Assembly: GCA_903848935.1 (NCBI GenBank)
Contig: CAINHO010000050.1
Span: 1 to 64,000, forward strand
Reading direction: 5' to 3'
DNA from: an uncultured Pseudomonadota bacterium
Lineage (GTDB): Bacteria > Pseudomonadota > Gammaproteobacteria > Methylococcales > Methylomonadaceae
Length of the DNA stretch: 64,000 bases
How positions within the stretch are numbered: position 1 is the stretch's first letter; every line of letters begins with the position of its first letter. Below the pieces are notes generated by a model. That model was given only the letters and a program-made list of their open reading frames with translations. It did no database searches and was not told the origin of the DNA. Below, piece by piece: positions 50,490 through 59,586 of this stretch. The translations under genes were made by a program, and so were the position numbers.

Positions 50490-51031
50490 ATGACTAAAAC
50501 CACTGAACACGATAAAACCGCCGTTCGCTTAACTGAAATTCTGACCATCTTGCAACATCACATCGTTCAATTTGAATACAAAAACAAAACTTACCGCGCT
50601 GAATCTTACAAACTCGTGAACCACAAAGCGATTTGGTATCTCGCCGCAAAAGTTGAAAACATAAAGCGTTTTGTTTTACCCAAATGAAAGGCATTGTGAT
50701 TGAAAGTGAAATGTTTTCTCCCGATGCGACAACGCATCAAATTATCGAGCAAGAAGACAGCATTTGGTTTGCCGAAAATAAACGTGAAGTGGTTTTGAAA
50801 GTCGATAGTTCGGTCGCACAGTATTTCAAACGCCGCGATTTATTACCGAATCAACAAATTGATAAAACTCTTGAAGATGGCAGTTTGATTGTGTCATCGC
50901 GGATTGCTCACGACCACCAAATTTTGCCGCTGATTCGATATTGGTTGCCAAATGTGCAAGTAATTAGTCCGAATGAATTGCGTCACACGTTGTTTCAAGG
51001 TTTACGGGATTATTTAAATGATGACGAATAA
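50490..51031 (+). pseudogene. WYL-domain transcriptional regulator, split in two overlapping ORFs (50490-50687, 50684-51031) and lacking most of its N-terminal wHTH
   Basis: TEHDKTAVRLTEILTIL then directly QHHIVQFEYKNKTYRAESYKLVNHKAIWYLAAKVENIKRFVLPK*; ATGA overlap to MKGIVIESEMFSPDA...LPLIRYWLPNVQVISPNELRHTL. Confidence 0.6.
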
Positions 51032-51054
51032 TTATTTTCACCGCCATTTTTAGG

Positions 51055-51086
51055 ATGACACAACCTGTCGTCGGTGTGTGTTATTG
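51055..51086. repeat. Copy 2 of ~32-bp repeat, upstream of ZorA-like remnant
   Basis: atgacacaacctgtcgtcggtgtgtgttattg; 28/32 positions match copy 1 without gaps. Confidence 0.7.
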
Positions 51087-51132
51087 TCACTGTTAAAAAT
51101 TAACGCTCTAAAATTCAAAAAAGGAGAATTAC

Positions 51133-51658
51133 ATGGAATATGAACAAATTATTGAACAAATTTTTGCCAGCACTACCAATCAAATTGCCGCAACAGTTAT
51201 TGCATTTCTAACGTTACTTGCATTGCTTGGCATATTTACACCTACAAATGTAAAAATTAAAAATTTTGCTAAACAGTCACCTGCAATTTTGGCAACTGTT
51301 GGTATCTTTTTTAGTTTTTGGGGGATTTCTATTGGGTTGATTGCCTTAGATTTAACGGATATACAAGGCAGTATTCCAAAATTATTAGACGGTTTGAAAA
51401 TCAAATTTATCGCCAGTTTAAATGGAGTTATCTCAAAATCGAACACGAGCCACATTAGAACATTGTTTAATGTTACCAAATGTTTCCTCAGAACGGTTTT
51501 GGATTCGTCAGATTCTAACCGCAAATGGTTTATCTTCAAGCAAGCCAATACTGGTAAATGGGGTTGAAGATACAAAACTTTCGCGCCGTGTTGAATTCAG
51601 GATTAAAACAAATTCGGAAAATCAAATTATGAAAATTTTGAAACGGGAAACCACATGA
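51133..51658 (+). pseudogene. Deletion remnant: N-terminus of a ZorA-like MotA/ExbB protein joined out-of-frame to the C-terminus of a ZorB-like OmpA-domain protein
   Basis: Frame 1: KQSPAILATVGIFFSFWGISIGLIALDLTDIQGSIPKLLDGLKIKFIASLNG; frame +1 from 51422: MELSQNRTRATLEHCLMLP...LTANGLSSSKPILVNGVEDTKLSRRVEFRIKTNSE. Confidence 0.62.
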
Positions 51659-51855
51659 AATTCACACTTTTCACCAGCTTAATTATTTTCGCGTTATCGG
51701 CTCAAGCGGCCGAAAAACGCATTTATTCAACTGATGCAATTGGTAATCGCCAGTACGATAAACCGTCTTACATGATTTCGGATAATGGACGAATTTACGA
51801 AACGGATTCAATTGGCAATCGCCAATATGACAAACGGTCATTTGAAATGAAGTGA
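51655..51855 (+). CDS. Small exported repeat protein
   Basis: Signal peptide; two copies of RIY(S/E)TD(A/S)IGNRQYDK; start overlaps stop of preceding ORF. Confidence 0.6.
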   Translation: MKFTLFTSLIIFALSAQAAEKRIYSTDAIGNRQYDKPSYMISDNGRIYETDSIGNRQYDKRSFEMK

Positions 51856-51861
51856 TTTTTG

Positions 51862-51898
51862 ACAAAAAAGAGACGCAATTCGCGCCTCTTTTCAAAAA
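51862..51898. terminator. Terminator-like hairpin
   Basis: aaaaaagagacgcaattcgcgcctcttttc. Confidence 0.5.
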
Positions 51899-51935
51899 AG
51901 CAGGGCGTTCTATTCAATCAAAATGAACTTAAAAA

Positions 51936-52517
51936 CTAAGCGGCAAAATTTTTCGCTGCAAAATTCCAATTCACTAATGCCCAGAAGGCTTCCAAATACG
52001 CAGGACGCGCATTGCGGTAATCAACGTAGTAAGCGTGTTCCCAAACGTCACAAGTTAAAATCGGCGTTTGACCTGCAGTTAATGGGCAACCGGCATTACT
52101 TGTACTAACGAGAGCCAAACTGCCGTCTGCATTTTTAACAAGCCACGCCCAACCCGAACCAAATGTTGTCACAGCACATTTGGCGAATTCTTCTTTGAAT
52201 TTCGCAAACGAACCAAATGTTGCGTTAATCGCATCGCCTAATTCGCCAGTCGGTTCACCACCAGCGTTTGGAGCTAAACAATTCCAATAAAACGTGTGAT
52301 TCCAAACTTGCGCGGCATTGTTAAAAATTCCACCCGTTGATTTAACAACGATTTCTTCGAGTGACAAACCTTCAAATTCAGTTCCAGGAACTAAATTGTT
52401 TAAGTTGGTGACGTAAGTTTGGTGGTGTTTGCCGTGGTGAAATTCTAAGGTTTCAGTTGAAATATAAGGCGCGAGTGCGTCTCTTTCAAACGGTAAAGCG
52501 GGAAGTTCAAACGCCAT
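51936..52517 (-). CDS. sodB: Fe superoxide dismutase
   Basis: [63 protein letters not shown]. Confidence 0.96.
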   Translation of the reverse strand: MAFELPALPFERDALAPYISTETLEFHHGKHHQTYVTNLNNLVPGTEFEGLSLEEIVVKSTGGIFNNAAQVWNHTFYWNCLAPNAGGEPTGELGDAINATFGSFAKFKEEFAKCAVTTFGSGWAWLVKNADGSLALVSTSNAGCPLTAGQTPILTCDVWEHAYYVDYRNARPAYLEAFWALVNWNFAAKNFAA

Positions 52518-52633
52518 AAAAATCTCCTAAAATAAATAATAACCAAGTAATTTAATGCGGAATAACTTTAGCATTGATTGGGAATTAAATAAACCAGCGT
52601 TCGTATGCGAAACTCAGGTACTTGTTAAAAATT

Positions 52634-53560
52634 CTAACGATAAGAGTGGCGCGTAAAAATTCGGTCGAAAAAATTATGAATCACCAATGCTAGTAAAATG
52701 AGTGCAGTACCGATGATAATTTTTAATGTCATCGGTTCATTATTCACAGAATGTCCTAGCCACAGCGACAATACCGGTGAGGCTAGTGTCACGAGTGAAA
52801 CTTGCGTCGCAGAACGTTTCGACAACAGATAGTAGTACAACAAAAAACCCGCTGGCGTAGCAATCACACCCAAATACAGCACAGATAAAAAAGTCGTCAG
52901 CGAAAATTGCATCGAAATGTGTCCGTCAAACACGCTCCAAGTGGCGAAATATAGCGGTATTGAAAATAATAAACCGCCAGTAACTTGCGAAAGAGGCGGT
53001 AATTTTTGGGGAATCCGTTTAATGGCAATCGCGCTAATCGCTTGTAACGAAATTGAACCCAAAACGCCGAAAATTCCTAACATCGCGTGGGAATCTAATT
53101 CGCCCGCCGAGCCAAACATCGTGCCTAAACCGACTATGCCGAGCAAATAAGACAGAATTTTTCCCGTCGTTAAGCTACGTTCATACAACCAAATCGCCGC
53201 AAAAATCGCGGTCATCAATGGCGTTAAACCACTAATCACTGAAATCCAACCAGACGGAATAAATTGTGCTGCCCAATAAACAACGGACATTGCGCCGTAA
53301 ATTTGCACCGCGACGGCGAGATAAGTTAAACAGGCGGGGCGTGTGAAGGGCAGGCGTTTTTTGAAAAATAACAATAGTGCAACCATACACACCATGCCAA
53401 TACTCATGCGCGAAGTCACGCTCCATAAAACACCAAATCCATCCACGCTCCATTTAATCGCTAACGGCGTGGTCGCCCACAATAAAACGATTCCAAAATA
53501 CGCGAAAAAAATTTGCATCGTTTTTAAAGTGGATGACTGAAAATTAGCGTACTGCGCCAA
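52634..53560 (-). CDS. EamA/DMT-superfamily transporter
   Basis: Ten hydrophobic segments; [20 protein letters not shown]. Confidence 0.85.
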   Translation of the reverse strand: MAQYANFQSSTLKTMQIFFAYFGIVLLWATTPLAIKWSVDGFGVLWSVTSRMSIGMVCMVALLLFFKKRLPFTRPACLTYLAVAVQIYGAMSVVYWAAQFIPSGWISVISGLTPLMTAIFAAIWLYERSLTTGKILSYLLGIVGLGTMFGSAGELDSHAMLGIFGVLGSISLQAISAIAIKRIPQKLPPLSQVTGGLLFSIPLYFATWSVFDGHISMQFSLTTFLSVLYLGVIATPAGFLLYYYLLSKRSATQVSLVTLASPVLSLWLGHSVNNEPMTLKIIIGTALILLALVIHNFFDRIFTRHSYR

Positions 53561-54122
53561 TGCGCGTCGCTTCGGGAACTTCTACTAAACCACCAGTTTT
53601 AACGTCATAAATGTAACCATAAACCGGAATGTCGCTAGGCACGAGCGGATGATTTTTAATGCGAATCACGTCTTCAACAACGCTTTGCACTAAATCACTG
53701 ATGGTTAGCCACGAAATGTGTTTGGCTTCATGCGAACCACCACCTTCACAGCAATCATGCCAGCCATTTTCATCCACCGTTGCCGCTTTTAAACTACTCG
53801 CCAACAAATCACGCATAATTTCATCGGTAAATGTTTGCATACCGCAATCTGTGTGATGAATTACAAACCATTCTTTGGTGCCGAGTAATTTGTACGAAAT
53901 CACCAACGAACGAATTGCATCATCGCTCGCCCGTCCACCAGCATTACGAATAACGTGAGCATCGCCTTCGCTTAAACCAGCATATTTCGCGGGATCTAAA
54001 CGCGCATCCATGCAGGTTAAAATGGCAAATTGTCGCGCGGGCGGCATGGCTAAATCGCCTTTTTCAAAATTAGCGTAATATTCACGATTTGCGAGCAAAA
54101 CTTCATTTAAAACTTTTGACAT
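53544..54122 (-). CDS. Beta-carbonic anhydrase
   Basis: [43 protein letters not shown]. Confidence 0.9.
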   Translation of the reverse strand: MSKVLNEVLLANREYYANFEKGDLAMPPARQFAILTCMDARLDPAKYAGLSEGDAHVIRNAGGRASDDAIRSLVISYKLLGTKEWFVIHHTDCGMQTFTDEIMRDLLASSLKAATVDENGWHDCCEGGGSHEAKHISWLTISDLVQSVVEDVIRIKNHPLVPSDIPVYGYIYDVKTGGLVEVPEATRIGAVR

Positions 54123-54391
54123 AAAACACCTCATTATTGTGAATTGAAAAAAGCTTCCGCGTCCTTCTGTGTAACGCTAAAAAGCGGGCATAGTGTAACA
54201 GGTGTGTCCGCTGTTTTTAACAGATGCCAAATTATCAATGAACGAATGAATGTAAGTTATACTACGCACAAGCTGCATGACTAGTATGTGGCACTTTTTA
54301 AATCGAGTCCCCCGCACTGTTAACTCCCATTCAATTCGTTAAACAGATGCGGATTCCATTTTTAATAATTCTTTTGAGCGGAAGTAAAACC

Positions 54392-55588
54392 ATGGCAAAT
54401 TTTATTATTGGGCGGCAGCAAATTCTTGACAGAAAACTGAATGTTTATGCTTATGAGCTTTTGTTTCGGGGTCAAGGTTTTGACCTGACTGATAGAGATG
54501 AGGCAACACAAGCAACTAATCAAATTATTACTGATGCAATTTTAGAAGTAGGCATTAACAATATCGTTGACGAACACCGCGCGTTCATTAACTTTACGAC
54601 GCAAAACATTTTAGAAAAAACGCCGTTATCGTTACCGAAAGATCGTATCGTTATCGAAGTTTTAGAAAATGTGAAAATCGACTTACGGGTGATTAACAAT
54701 CTGCGTGAAATGTCGCAACAAGGCTATTTGATTGCGTTAGATGACTTTGTCTTTACCGAGGAATGGAAGCCATTAGTTGAATTCGCGAACATTATTAAAC
54801 TTGATGTTTTAGAAATGGGCGAAATGAAGACTCGCGACGCGATTGCTCAACTTGCACCGTATAACCTAAAAATTCTGGCTGAAAAAGTTGAAACACACAG
54901 CGAATATCAGTATTTACGCGAATTGGGTTGTGATTACTTTCAAGGTTTCTTTTTTAGTAAACCGAATTTAGTTGAAGGTAAACGCATGGGTATCAACCAA
55001 TTAGCCGCCGTGCGCTTGTTGACAACTATCAATAATCCCAATGTTGAGTTTGATGAATTAACAAAAGTCATTTCAGAAGATGTAGGATTGAGCTACAAAT
55101 TATTGCATTATATTAACTCAGCATTTTTCTCGATTCCCAGTAAGATTGAATCTATAAATCAAGCCATTACCTACCTCGGTATGAACGAATTGAAACGTTG
55201 GATTAACATTTTGATGCTGTCTTCGTTATCAGATAAACCTGCCGTGGTCATGCAAAATGCGTTGATTCGCGGCAAAATGTGCGAGTTATTGGCGAAAATT
55301 GTGGGGCAAAAAACGGCAAACTTCTTTTTAATTGGAATGTTATCGTCGTTGGACAGTATTTTAGATATTTCGTTGGAAGAAGCGATGGAACAATTACCTT
55401 TGGGCGACGATATTATCGAGGCAATTTTGCATCACAAAGGCTTAGGTGGTGAGGCGTTAAATTGTGTTCTCAGTTATGAACATTGGGATACAGGTGCGAT
55501 TACATTTAGCAATGTAGATCAAGCTGTTATTGGTAACGCTTACATTGAAAGCATCAATTGGGCGACAAAAGTCATGAGTAACGTTTAA
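54392..55588 (+). CDS. EAL-HDOD domain signalling protein (YuxH-like)
   Basis: IIGRQQILDRKLNVYAYELLFRG; LIALDDFVF; LAEKVET; C-terminal HDOD region. Confidence 0.88.
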   Translation: MANFIIGRQQILDRKLNVYAYELLFRGQGFDLTDRDEATQATNQIITDAILEVGINNIVDEHRAFINFTTQNILEKTPLSLPKDRIVIEVLENVKIDLRVINNLREMSQQGYLIALDDFVFTEEWKPLVEFANIIKLDVLEMGEMKTRDAIAQLAPYNLKILAEKVETHSEYQYLRELGCDYFQGFFFSKPNLVEGKRMGINQLAAVRLLTTINNPNVEFDELTKVISEDVGLSYKLLHYINSAFFSIPSKIESINQAITYLGMNELKRWINILMLSSLSDKPAVVMQNALIRGKMCELLAKIVGQKTANFFLIGMLSSLDSILDISLEEAMEQLPLGDDIIEAILHHKGLGGEALNCVLSYEHWDTGAITFSNVDQAVIGNAYIESINWATKVMSNV

Positions 55589-55608
55589 CGTCTAGGCTAC
55601 AAAAATTG

Positions 55609-55644
55609 ATAGGCAAAAAAGCGAAGTTTTTACCTCGTTTTTTT
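55609..55644. terminator. Terminator between convergent genes
   Basis: aaaaaagcgaagtttttacctcgttttttt. Confidence 0.6.
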
Positions 55645-55668
55645 GTTTGTAGGATTATTTGCTAATTT

Positions 55669-56631
55669 TCAAGACGCAAACGCATCGGCATAAATTTCTT
55701 TTAACGACGCGCCTTGTAAATAGGCTGCGCGTTTTGAATGCAACACCATTTCGGGTTGACCGCACAAATACACGCGCCAACCGTTTAATTTCGGAAATTT
55801 TTCAAGTGCTATTTGATTGGCGCGACCTAATGTGTATTTTCCAGAAACGTCCGCACCTGACAAGCACGGTATGTAATGAAAATTGGGATGTTTTTGAGTT
55901 AATGCAGTTAATTTTTCTTCTAAATACAAACCAGATTCGTCACGACTACCGTGAAATAAATGAATTTCCCCCTGATGTTTATGTGAAAGTGCATCTCGAA
56001 TAATACCGTATAACGGCGCAAGTCCCGTTCCCGTTCCGATAAGTAATAGCAGTTGTTCAGCCTGACCCTCGACGTAATGACAATTGCCTTGTGCGTGCGA
56101 AAAACTCAATGACATTCCAACCTCTAATTCGTCAGCCACCCAACGGCTAAATTGCCCATTTGGCAAAATACGAATATGAAACTCTAATTCGTGTTCACCA
56201 TTTGGAGTATTGGCAATTGAATAACTGCGAATCACACCGTCATTGCGACGCAAATTCACAAATTGCCCCGCAAAAAAGGCTAACGGTTCTTTCGATTTTA
56301 ATTTGAGAAAAACAACGTTAGACGATAATTCTATTTTTTCGATAACTTCGGCTTCAAGCCACACGCTTTCGGCGTTTGGCAACACAACCGTCATATCGTT
56401 TTCTGGCTGACAAATACACGATAGAAAATAATTCTGTTTTTGTTGGGTGTCTTTTAAACCTACTTGTGATGCAGAGGGCGGTGCATTATCAAGACTACGC
56501 ATTAAACATGATTGACAAACACCTGCTTTACAACCGTAAGGAACTTGAACATTGTTGCGTAGCAACGTGTGTAAAATAGTTTCGTTGTTTTCAGTTTCGA
56601 AAGTTTGTTCATTGAATTTAATGCGTGTCAT
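55669..56631 (-). CDS. 2Fe-2S ferredoxin/FNR-type oxidoreductase
   Basis: GCKAGVCQSCLMR plus Cys; VRSYSIANTP-type RSYSIAN; GTGTGLAPLYGIIRD; YLCGQPEMV. Confidence 0.9.
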   Translation of the reverse strand: MTRIKFNEQTFETENNETILHTLLRNNVQVPYGCKAGVCQSCLMRSLDNAPPSASQVGLKDTQQKQNYFLSCICQPENDMTVVLPNAESVWLEAEVIEKIELSSNVVFLKLKSKEPLAFFAGQFVNLRRNDGVIRSYSIANTPNGEHELEFHIRILPNGQFSRWVADELEVGMSLSFSHAQGNCHYVEGQAEQLLLLIGTGTGLAPLYGIIRDALSHKHQGEIHLFHGSRDESGLYLEEKLTALTQKHPNFHYIPCLSGADVSGKYTLGRANQIALEKFPKLNGWRVYLCGQPEMVLHSKRAAYLQGASLKEIYADAFAS

Positions 56632-56645
56632 GATTTTTAACCTTT

Positions 56646-57029
56646 TTATTTACCTAAAACATCGGTACGAGTGGTTTCGGCAATCGCCGCAACTTGCCCA
56701 ATCAATTCTTGCGAAACGCCTAATTCAGTCAGGGTTGCTGCTAAATTTTCAACAACCGCGTCGAAATGGCTATTGTCTAAACCCATTTTGACAAATTTGG
56801 CGTGACCATCACGCATATCTTTACCGCTGTAATTAGCGGGACCGCCGAATGCCATTGTCAAAAAAGCTTTTTGTTTAGCGGCTTGTGTGTCCATATCAAC
56901 GCCGTCAAAAAAACGATTGATGCGATAATCTGCTAAAACTTTACGGTAAAAAATATCAACAGCTGCATTAACAGCCGCTTCGCCGCCGAGTTGTTCAAAT
57001 AAAGTCGCATTCGCTGTACTTTCAGTCAT
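56646..57029 (-). CDS. Group I truncated haemoglobin
   Basis: LFEQLGGEAAVNAAVDIFYRKVLADYRINRFFDGVDMDTQAAKQKAFLTMAFGGPANYSGKDMRDGHAKFVK. Confidence 0.92.
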   Translation of the reverse strand: MTESTANATLFEQLGGEAAVNAAVDIFYRKVLADYRINRFFDGVDMDTQAAKQKAFLTMAFGGPANYSGKDMRDGHAKFVKMGLDNSHFDAVVENLAATLTELGVSQELIGQVAAIAETTRTDVLGK

Positions 57030-57101
57030 GATTTTAAACTCCAAAAGTTATTATTATTGTTCGAGCTAAATCGCCCGAAAATAGTTTATAGTAACTAAAA
57101 T

Positions 57102-57129
57102 ACTTATACAATATAACCATTATATAAGT
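57102..57129. promoter_or_regulatory. Imperfect palindrome in divergent promoter region (candidate operator)
   Basis: ACTTATACAAT-ATAACC-ATTATATAAGT, 10/11 pairing arms. Confidence 0.5.
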
Positions 57130-57160
57130 TAATAATTTTAAAACTTTTTAGTCCTCTTTT

Positions 57161-57787
57161 ATGAACAAAATAAGTCAACGACAACACGAAATACTTGAAC
57201 ATTTTTTATCGCGAAAGCAAGGCTTGAGCATTGAAGAATTAGCCGCCGCTTTAGGAATTTCACGGACGGCAGTGCAGCAACATTTTATTACTTTAGAAAA
57301 CGAAAGCTATATTGAAAAAAATGCGACAACTAAAACAACAGGGCGCCCGGTTATACGTTACGCAATCACAGATAAAGGCATCAATCATTTCCCCAAACAC
57401 TATGCGTGGCTTGCGGATTTGATGTTAGAAAATTTGCTCGAAACGTTTTCTATTGAAGATAGCGAAATTTATATGACGAAATTGGGCAATAAACTCGCAG
57501 GACAATTGCATCAATTTGAAGGCAAACCGTTAACCGAACGTGTGATGCAATTGATGGTGGTGATGAATGAATTGGGTTTTGTCGTTCAAGAAACCCAAAA
57601 TGAACAAGGTAAAAAATGCTTGCAAGCCAGCAACTGCATTTACCACGATTTAGTGAAAAAATATCCCCAAATTTGCCAATTCGATTTAGCGTTAATTAAA
57701 AACACACTCAATGAATCTGTTGAACTGACACGTAGCATGGTGAAGGGCGATGTGTTGTGTGAGTTTTTAATTTCAAATTATGAGTAA
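57161..57787 (+). CDS. HTH transcriptional regulator with C-terminal Cys cluster (SufR-like)
   Basis: SQRQHEILEHFLSRKQGLSIEELAAALGISRTAVQQHFITLE; GKKCLQASNCIYHDLVKKYPQICQFD. Confidence 0.75.
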   Translation: MNKISQRQHEILEHFLSRKQGLSIEELAAALGISRTAVQQHFITLENESYIEKNATTKTTGRPVIRYAITDKGINHFPKHYAWLADLMLENLLETFSIEDSEIYMTKLGNKLAGQLHQFEGKPLTERVMQLMVVMNELGFVVQETQNEQGKKCLQASNCIYHDLVKKYPQICQFDLALIKNTLNESVELTRSMVKGDVLCEFLISNYE

Positions 57788-57796
57788 TTTGAAAAC

Positions 57797-57836
57797 ACAA
57801 AAAAGCCTTACTCTTTTGGAGTAAGGCTTTTTAATT
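57797..57836. terminator. Terminator 3' of regulator and of tRNA-Leu
   Basis: aaaaaagccttactc-ttttg-gagtaaggctttttt-like stem. Confidence 0.8.
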
Positions 57837-57838
57837 TA

Positions 57839-57925
57839 TGGTGCCTTGGGCCGGAGTCGAACCGGCACGTCCTTTCGAACGAGGGATTTTAAGTCCCTTG
57901 CGTCTACCAATTTCGCCACCAAGGC
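57839..57925 (-). tRNA. tRNA-Leu (TAA)
   Basis: Reverse complement gccttggtggcgaaattggtagacgcaagggactTAAaatccctcgttcgaaaggacgtgccggttcgactccggcccaaggcacca. Confidence 0.93.
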
Positions 57926-58005
57926 AAATAACTTGATAAGTTGCGTATTATATAGAAAAATTTAAATTCTGCTACATTTTTTTACATTTTTAACGATTTT
58001 TACGT

Positions 58006-59586
58006 TCATTTCAATGCTTTTACTGACATAAAGCGTTGTTTTATCGCCATCATGAACAAACCCACAAAACTCAGCCACAGTAAAATTGGCTGCAAATAAA
58101 ACCACTGTTGATAAAACGTAGGCGATGGATTTTTCAAATACGGCACACGATAAACATCTGACCACATTTCATGAATCGGTGAACGTTGCAAAATCTCCCC
58201 CGAAGCCAAAACTACCGACGAGATTCCCGTATTTGTCACCCGCAAAACTGGACGACGGAATTCTACACCACGCGCCAAGGTCATATAAAAATGCTGATAC
58301 GGTTGTTGCCACGTCCCGTACCACGAATCATTGGTCGCATTCACAATAATTTGTGCACCCAAATTTGCCAAATCGCGTGAGAAATACGCAAATAAACCTT
58401 CGTAACAAATTTGTGGCGCGATTTTCAAACCATGTAAATCAAACAAAGTCGTTGCCCCCTGCCCTCTTGCAAAATGCCCAATCGGCGGCAACCAATTTCG
58501 AATTTGCGGAAAAAATTCTTCAAACGGAATGTATTCACCAAACGCCAACAAAATCGTTTTGCTGTAGTGCGGCGGAATAATTTCACCGTTTTCATTCAAC
58601 AAAAACAACGAATTTGTCAGTAATTTTTCAGGAAATTTAACGCTGTACGCACCCGTGATTAACGGCACATTATGCTCGCTTAAAAATTCGCTGAGTTGTG
58701 CGGGATAATCATTTTGCGGCGTTAATTTTTCGCCTAAAAATGTCGGAAACGCCGTTTCTGCCCACAACACAAAATCTATTTTTTCATTTTCATGTGCGTT
58801 CAAGGCTTCGTGCGTGAGCGAAAGGTAACGGTTCAAAATCGCTTGCCCGTAACCGTCACCAATTTCAGCTGCCATTTTTTCAGAATTGCCGATATTCCCT
58901 TGCACCATCAACACATTAAATTCAGCATCGGGTTCGGGCAACCGCGCTTTTAACGCCAAACCACCCACATTTAACAATACAAACACGCCAATTACTGCGC
59001 CAAAAACCACTTTACCACGTCGTTCATTTCGCCATTGCCACGTCAAATACAGCGGCAAATTACACGCTAACGTGATCGCGCTCAAGCCGCTAAAACCCAC
59101 GATTTCAGCGAGCTGATAAAACGGAATTCCCGCGCCAAACCACGAATAACCAAAATTCCAATCAAACAACGTCAGCGAATAGGCTTCATTTAAAATCGTG
59201 ATTATTGCAAGTAAAGAGATAGATAACATCGGCGAACAATTCAAACGACGATGGATGTAAAACCACATTGTGCCTGCAATCGGCACATACAAATGAGCAA
59301 TTAGCGCGTAAATAATCATACCAATGACCGCCACTGCCCAAGGCAAATGTGCGAATTCATGTAGTAAATACGTCATCCAATTAAAACCAATCAGCGTAAA
59401 TACAAACGCTGTAACCATTCCACCTAAAATAACGGGTTTTAATTCAGTCTGTCGTTGCCAAAAAATCCAAAGCGGCACAAATCCAAACAACGCCGCCCAC
59501 GGTGGAAACGGAATGTAACTCGTGCCGATAAAAATACCCGATAGAATCGGTAACCAATACTGCTTAATAACGATGAATTTCAGCAT
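58006..59586 (-). CDS. lnt: Apolipoprotein N-acyltransferase
   Basis: VLWAETAFPTF; LLAFGEYIPFEEFFP; APQICYEGLF; NATNDSWYG. Confidence 0.93.
   Translation of the reverse strand: MLKFIVIKQYWLPILSGIFIGTSYIPFPPWAALFGFVPLWIFWQRQTELKPVILGGMVTAFVFTLIGFNWMTYLLHEFAHLPWAVAVIGMIIYALIAHLYVPIAGTMWFYIHRRLNCSPMLSISLLAIITILNEAYSLTLFDWNFGYSWFGAGIPFYQLAEIVGFSGLSAITLACNLPLYLTWQWRNERRGKVVFGAVIGVFVLLNVGGLALKARLPEPDAEFNVLMVQGNIGNSEKMAAEIGDGYGQAILNRYLSLTHEALNAHENEKIDFVLWAETAFPTFLGEKLTPQNDYPAQLSEFLSEHNVPLITGAYSVKFPEKLLTNSLFLLNENGEIIPPHYSKTILLAFGEYIPFEEFFPQIRNWLPPIGHFARGQGATTLFDLHGLKIAPQICYEGLFAYFSRDLANLGAQIIVNATNDSWYGTWQQPYQHFYMTLARGVEFRRPVLRVTNTGISSVVLASGEILQRSPIHEMWSDVYRVPYLKNPSPTFYQQWFYLQPILLWLSFVGLFMMAIKQRFMSVKALK

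Noticed and set aside
50684-50694. Programmed -1 frameshift at ACCCAAATGA in the WYL gene
   Set aside because: The sequence does not form a good X-XXY-YYZ slippery heptamer and the protein also lacks its wHTH, so decay or ATGA coupling is more likely.
51180-51575. 131-aa minus-strand ORF
   Set aside because: Antisense to the ZorA/ZorB-like remnant; no domain features.
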